From positions 1 through 11,041 of the forward strand of contig LSSK01000287.1 in assembly GCA_001969505.1 (NCBI GenBank): 11,041 bases of DNA. The letters are read 5' to 3'. This stretch comes from Zancudomyces culisetae. Its lineage: Eukaryota; Kickxellomycota; Harpellomycetes; Harpellales; Legeriomycetaceae. Shown here in pieces: positions 7,713-11,041 of the stretch (position 1 is its first letter; each line of letters begins with the position of its first letter). The position numbers were made by a program, and so were the translations under genes. The notes beneath the pieces were generated by a model. That model was not told the origin of the DNA and made no database searches. It was given only the letters and a program-made list of their open reading frames with translations.

Positions 7713-9437
7713 ATGACAGAAGGGTTAGTACAAGCAGTGGAGAAACTATATTTGGACGAAGTTACCGGAGAAAAGGTATCGAAGAGTGAGTTGAAACGGC
7801 GAATAAAGAGCCGGGAGAAGGAAGCCAAGAAGCAAGAAAAGGCAGCGGCAGCACCACCACAAGCCAAGGCAGCAAACAAGAGCAAGAGCCAAAGTAACGG
7901 AGAGGAAGAGTCCGAGTTGACACCAAGCCAGTACTATGAGCTGCGTACACGGGCAGTGGAGAAGATGCGAAAGGATGGACCAAATCCATACCCACACAAG
8001 TATAAAGTGACAGTGTCGTTGAATGAGTTTATTAAGCGATACAAGGATTTGAAGGAAGGAGAGCACCTGACTAGTGAGGAGGTGAGTGTTGCAGGGAGAG
8101 TATATAACATTCGGGTGTCGGGGTCGAAGCTTCGATTTTACGATTTACATGGAGAGGGAGTGAAGATCCAGATTATGGCACAGGCACAAGATTCAGAAAG
8201 AGATTTTGGAGAAGTGCATGAGCACTTGAGGAGAGGAGACATAGTGGGAGTGCGAGGATACCCAGGCAAGTCGAAGAAGGGCGAGCTGTCAGTATTCCCA
8301 CGCGACCTGGTTCTTCTTTCACCATGTCTGCGAACAATTCCAACAGGATTCTACGGATTGAAGGATCAAGAGACACGGTATAGACAGAGATACTTGGATC
8401 TGTTGATGAATCCAAACGTGCGCACAACGTTTGTGACCAAGGCAAAAATCACAAACTATATCCGGCGGTTTATGGACTCACTTGGGTTCTTGGAAGTCGA
8501 GACACCAATGATGAACACGCTGGCAGGAGGCGCAACAGCCAAGCCATTTGTTACACACCACAACGATTTGAAAATGGATATGTTCATGCGTGTTGCACCA
8601 GAGCTGTTTTTGAAGGAATTGGTTGTTGGAGGATTGGACCGAGTGTATGAAATTGGCCGACAGTTTAGAAACGAATCAATTGACTTGACTCACAATCCTG
8701 AATTCACCACCACTGAATTCTACATGGCCTACGCCGACTACAACGACCTCATTGAGCTCACCGAAAAAATGCTTTCTGGAATGGTTATGGATTTGTTTGG
8801 TACCTACAAAGTCCCTTACCACATGAATGGCCACGACAACGAGCCCGTCACCCTCGACTTTACTCCTCCCTTCCGCCGCATCGACATGATCAAGGATCTC
8901 GAGTCTGTCCTAAACACTACTCTCCCCGATCCCTCCCAACTCCACACTCCTGAAGCCAACACCATCCTTTCCAACCTCTGCATTGCCCACAACATTGACT
9001 GTGCTCATCCTCGTACAAACTCTCGTCTCCTTGACAAATTGGTTTCTGAATTCCTCGAACCAACCTGCATCAATCCTACCTTCATTATCAACACTCCTCA
9101 AATGATGTCTCCTCTTGCCAAATACCATCGCTCCATCCCTGGTCTTTCTGAACGCTTTGAAATGTTTATTGCCACCAAGGAAGTCGTCAATGCCTATACC
9201 GAACTCAACGACCCAAAGGTCCAGCGCTCCTGCTTCGAGGCTCAGTCTGCTGACCGTGATGCTGGGGATGATGAGGCTCAGCCTATTGACGAGGGCTATA
9301 TCCATGCTCTTGAATACGGTCTGCCTCCTACTGGTGGTTGGGGAATGGGTATGGAACGCATTACTATGCTTCTAACTGATTCTCAGAATATCAAGGAAGT
9401 GATTCTTTTCCCTGCAATGAAACCTGATGATTCATAA
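7713..9437 (+). CDS. KRS1: Cytosolic lysyl-tRNA synthetase (class IIb)
   Basis: This enzyme charges tRNA-Lys with lysine using ATP. The gene is one 574-residue frame without introns, close to the yeast and human sizes. Residues 1-90 form a Lys/Glu/Ala-rich N-terminal extension as in eukaryotic LysRS, probably tRNA-binding. An OB-fold anticodon-binding domain follows (about 120-225; [20 protein letters not shown], then [15 protein letters not shown]). The class II catalytic core has motif 1 (about 253-275, [16 protein letters not shown]), motif 2 (about 310-343, [11 protein letters not shown] and [14 protein letters not shown]) and motif 3 (about 536-560, [13 protein letters not shown]), ending in FPAMKP. 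No mitochondrial targeting sequence is visible, so the organelle enzyme is probably separate or made from another start. ATG at 7713 follows a purine tract with no in-frame alternative. Synonymous codon use changes sharply near 8690. Confidence 0.98.
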   Translation: MTEGLVQAVEKLYLDEVTGEKVSKSELKRRIKSREKEAKKQEKAAAAPPQAKAANKSKSQSNGEEESELTPSQYYELRTRAVEKMRKDGPNPYPHKYKVTVSLNEFIKRYKDLKEGEHLTSEEVSVAGRVYNIRVSGSKLRFYDLHGEGVKIQIMAQAQDSERDFGEVHEHLRRGDIVGVRGYPGKSKKGELSVFPRDLVLLSPCLRTIPTGFYGLKDQETRYRQRYLDLLMNPNVRTTFVTKAKITNYIRRFMDSLGFLEVETPMMNTLAGGATAKPFVTHHNDLKMDMFMRVAPELFLKELVVGGLDRVYEIGRQFRNESIDLTHNPEFTTTEFYMAYADYNDLIELTEKMLSGMVMDLFGTYKVPYHMNGHDNEPVTLDFTPPFRRIDMIKDLESVLNTTLPDPSQLHTPEANTILSNLCIAHNIDCAHPRTNSRLLDKLVSEFLEPTCINPTFIINTPQMMSPLAKYHRSIPGLSERFEMFIATKEVVNAYTELNDPKVQRSCFEAQSADRDAGDDEAQPIDEGYIHALEYGLPPTGGWGMGMERITMLLTDSQNIKEVILFPAMKPDDS

Positions 9438-9505
9438 ACTATTTCTTAATTTTGTAATCTTTTTCTTCTACTTTTTCATTACTTTTTTAATTAGTTATAC
9501 AAGTG

Positions 9506-9511
9506 AATAAA
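9506..9511 (+). terminator. Candidate poly(A) signal of lysyl-tRNA synthetase
   Basis: AATAAA lies about 69 bp after the stop, following a T-rich stretch. This is a plausible distance for a fungal 3' end, but the motif is weakly informative in AT-rich DNA. Confidence 0.45.
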
Positions 9512-9747
9512 ATCTAATTTTAAAATGTATTTTATTTAAATCTTTGTTATAAATGGTATGTAAATATTTCATTTGTCAATTTGTTTATTAATATTTATTT
9601 TCATCACTTTTTTTATTGTTTATTTTTATTTTTATTTTTTAAGGAAAATAAAATAAAGTAAAACAGAATAAACTCCGTATTATTTTTATAATGTTTTATT
9701 TTTGAATACAAAATTTTACTTTATATTTTTCTTTTACAATAATTAAA

Positions 9748-9796
9748 CAAAAAGACGAAAAATAAAAAGACAAATAAAAAGACAAATAAAAATAAA
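9748..9796 (+). repeat. 12-bp A-rich repeat immediately before the STT3 start
   Basis: ATAAAAAGACAA occurs twice in exact tandem (9762-9785), with a degraded copy before and after, running up to ATG at 9797. It would form most of the STT3 mRNA leader, rich in A and free of upstream ATGs. Confidence 0.7.
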
Positions 9797-11041
9797 ATGT
9801 CGGGAGCAGAGAAACAGAGCAAACTGCTCAAACTTGCAATCTTGGCACTGATATCAATAGTAGCGATCGGGTCACGACTATTTTCGGTAATCCGGTTCGA
9901 ATCCATAATCCACGAATTCGACCCATGGTTCAACTACCGCACAACCAAGTACCTGGTGACGAATGGAGCATACGAATTCTGGAATTGGTTTGATGAAAAG
10001 GCGTGGTACCCGCTCGGCCGGGTTGTCGGCGGCACATTGTACCCAGGAATCATGATAACCTCGGGGCTTATCTACAAGCTGCTACAGCTGGTGCATCTAT
10101 CAGTGGATATCCGCGAAGTTTGCGTGTTTTTGGCACCGGTCTTTTCAGCCGCAACGGTCGTGGCGACGTATCTGTGGACTACCGAGGTGGCAGGCGATTC
10201 TATTGCCGGACTGTTTGCGGCGGCATTTATGGGTGTTGCTCCCGGATACATTTCGCGCTCGGTGGCCGGGTCGTATGACAATGAAGGCATTGCAATCTTC
10301 TTGCTGGTCTTTACCTTTTATTTGTGGACAAAGGCAGTCAAACGAGGATCGATGTTTTACGGCGCACTGACTGCACTGTCGTATTTCTACATGGTTTCTG
10401 CATGGGGTGGTTATGTATTTATTATCAATTTGATCCCTCTCCATGTATTTGTATTGCTGCTCATTGGCCACTACTCCAATGGCCTCTATGTAGCCTATTG
10501 TACTTTCTATGTCCTTGGCACCCTTGCTAGTATGCAGATTCCCTTTGTCGGTTTCCAACCCACTTTTACCAGCGAACATATGGCTGCTCTAGGTACCTTT
10601 GGCTTGATCCAACTCTTTGCCTTCACCCACTTTGTCAATGGCCTGCTCTCCACCAAGCGCGCCCAACGTGTTGTTGCCACCTCCATCATTGCTTTGGGTC
10701 TATTGCTCGGCCTTGCTGCTTTGCTTTTCCTCACTGTCTCTGGTAAAATCGCTCCCTGGGCCGGCCGTTTCTATTCTCTGTGGGATACTGGCTATGCCCG
10801 CATCCATGTTCCTATCATTGCTTCTGTCTCTGAACATCAACCTACCGTATGGACTATGTTTTTCATGGATCTTAACGTTCTGGTCTGGCTGTTCCCTGCT
10901 GGTATTTACTTTTGCTTCCAATCTCTCACCGACCACAAAATCTTCCTACTAATCTACGCCGTCTTTGCCTCCTACTTTGCCGGCGTCATGGTCCGTCTAA
11001 TGCTCACTCTCACCCCCATCGTCTGTGTTCTCAGTGGTATT
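9797..11041 (+). CDS. STT3: Oligosaccharyltransferase catalytic subunit STT3 (3' partial)
   Basis: STT3 transfers the lipid-linked glycan to Asn-X-Ser/Thr in the endoplasmic reticulum lumen. 415 codons are present without stop or intron, and the frame runs off the right edge (the family is about 700-800 residues, so the lumenal WWDYG domain is missing here). ATG at 9797 is followed by a membrane helix (about residues 10-32). The first acidic motif is in HEFDPWFNYR (about 40-49); then come WYPLGRVVGGT, a second acidic motif in SRSVAGSYDNEG (about 153-164), SYFYMVSAWGGYVFIINLIP, IAPWAGRFYSLWDTGYA, and SVSEHQPT (about 344-351) of the external loop. MVRLMLTLTPIVCVLSGI ends the window. All metal- and substrate-related motifs expected in this part are intact. 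Codon choice shifts to pyrimidine endings after about 10230. The leader holds a 12-bp repeat. Confidence 0.97.
   Translation, partial: MSGAEKQSKLLKLAILALISIVAIGSRLFSVIRFESIIHEFDPWFNYRTTKYLVTNGAYEFWNWFDEKAWYPLGRVVGGTLYPGIMITSGLIYKLLQLVHLSVDIREVCVFLAPVFSAATVVATYLWTTEVAGDSIAGLFAAAFMGVAPGYISRSVAGSYDNEGIAIFLLVFTFYLWTKAVKRGSMFYGALTALSYFYMVSAWGGYVFIINLIPLHVFVLLLIGHYSNGLYVAYCTFYVLGTLASMQIPFVGFQPTFTSEHMAALGTFGLIQLFAFTHFVNGLLSTKRAQRVVATSIIALGLLLGLAALLFLTVSGKIAPWAGRFYSLWDTGYARIHVPIIASVSEHQPTVWTMFFMDLNVLVWLFPAGIYFCFQSLTDHKIFLLIYAVFASYFAGVMVRLMLTLTPIVCVLSGI

Larger units (their letters stand above)
9438..9796. other. Spacer between lysyl-tRNA synthetase and STT3
   Basis: 359 bp of AT-rich DNA carrying the 3' end of the synthetase gene and the promoter and leader of STT3. 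No gene is seen. It contains T-rich stretches, a TTTTTA repeat near 9618-9638 and the 12-bp repeat next to the STT3 start. Confidence 0.7.

Noticed and set aside
8686-8692. TGACTCA, a Gcn4/AP-1 binding site, attractive in an amino-acid synthetase gene
   Set aside because: It lies in the coding sequence of the invariant LTHNPEF segment, about 1 kb after the start, so it is explained by the protein.
9894-9904. GGTTCGAATCC, identical to a tRNA T-arm consensus
   Set aside because: It encodes conserved residues of STT3 (IRFES) and no acceptor stem, D-arm or anticodon arm surrounds it.
10003-10952. Several plus- and minus-strand frames of 70-144 codons at the right end
   Set aside because: All are out-of-frame shadows of the STT3 frame, which runs open from 9797 to the edge and matches the family throughout.
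1-11041. A novel mobile element, defence system or biosynthetic cluster
   Set aside because: No transposase, terminal repeats, target-site duplication or clustered specialised enzymes were seen; the genes are conserved eukaryotic housekeeping genes plus a kaptin-like gene.

Overview
The window looks like nuclear DNA of a eukaryote, most likely a fungus outside the Dikarya (zygomycete grade). It has short introns (66-164 bp) with GTAAGT-like donors and TAG acceptors, AT-rich and homopolymer-rich spacers, and compact genes whose proteins align with conserved opisthokont families. The fungal placement is inferred from general protein character, not from a marker. A protist with similar introns cannot be excluded.

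Layout: (1) 1-1682, plus strand: the 3' part of NOT2/CNOT2, a CCR4-NOT deadenylase scaffold subunit, in three exons, entering from the left edge. (2) 1675-3623, minus strand: a two-exon gene for a kaptin (KPTN)-like protein. It converges on NOT2, and the two coding sequences overlap by 8 bp at their stop codons. (3) 3624-4433: a non-coding, divergent promoter region. (4) 4434-5925, plus strand: eIF2B alpha (GCN3/EIF2B1). The best five-exon model splits the ATG start codon across the first intron. (5) 5926-7712: about 1.8 kb of AT-rich spacer with several small tandem repeats and a purine-only leader at its right end. (6) 7713-9437, plus strand: intronless cytosolic lysyl-tRNA synthetase. (7) 9438-9796: a short spacer. 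(8) 9797 to the right edge, plus strand: the first 415 codons of STT3, the catalytic subunit of oligosaccharyltransferase, still open at the edge.

Four of the five genes are housekeeping genes of mRNA turnover, translation initiation control, aminoacylation and N-glycosylation. They share a broad gene-expression theme, but nothing suggests co-transcription, and gene order in such genomes is usually not functional. The kaptin-like gene is the unexpected member: KPTN belongs to KICSTOR, the animal complex that places GATOR1 on lysosomes for amino-acid control of TORC1, and the best-studied yeasts lack it.

No mobile element, tRNA, rRNA or CRISPR array was seen. The points most worth a second look are the kaptin-like gene, the split start codon of eIF2B alpha, an abrupt change of synonymous codon choice halfway through the lysyl-tRNA synthetase and STT3 genes, the 8-bp convergent overlap, and a long glutamine/asparagine/methionine-rich tail after the NOT2 domain.
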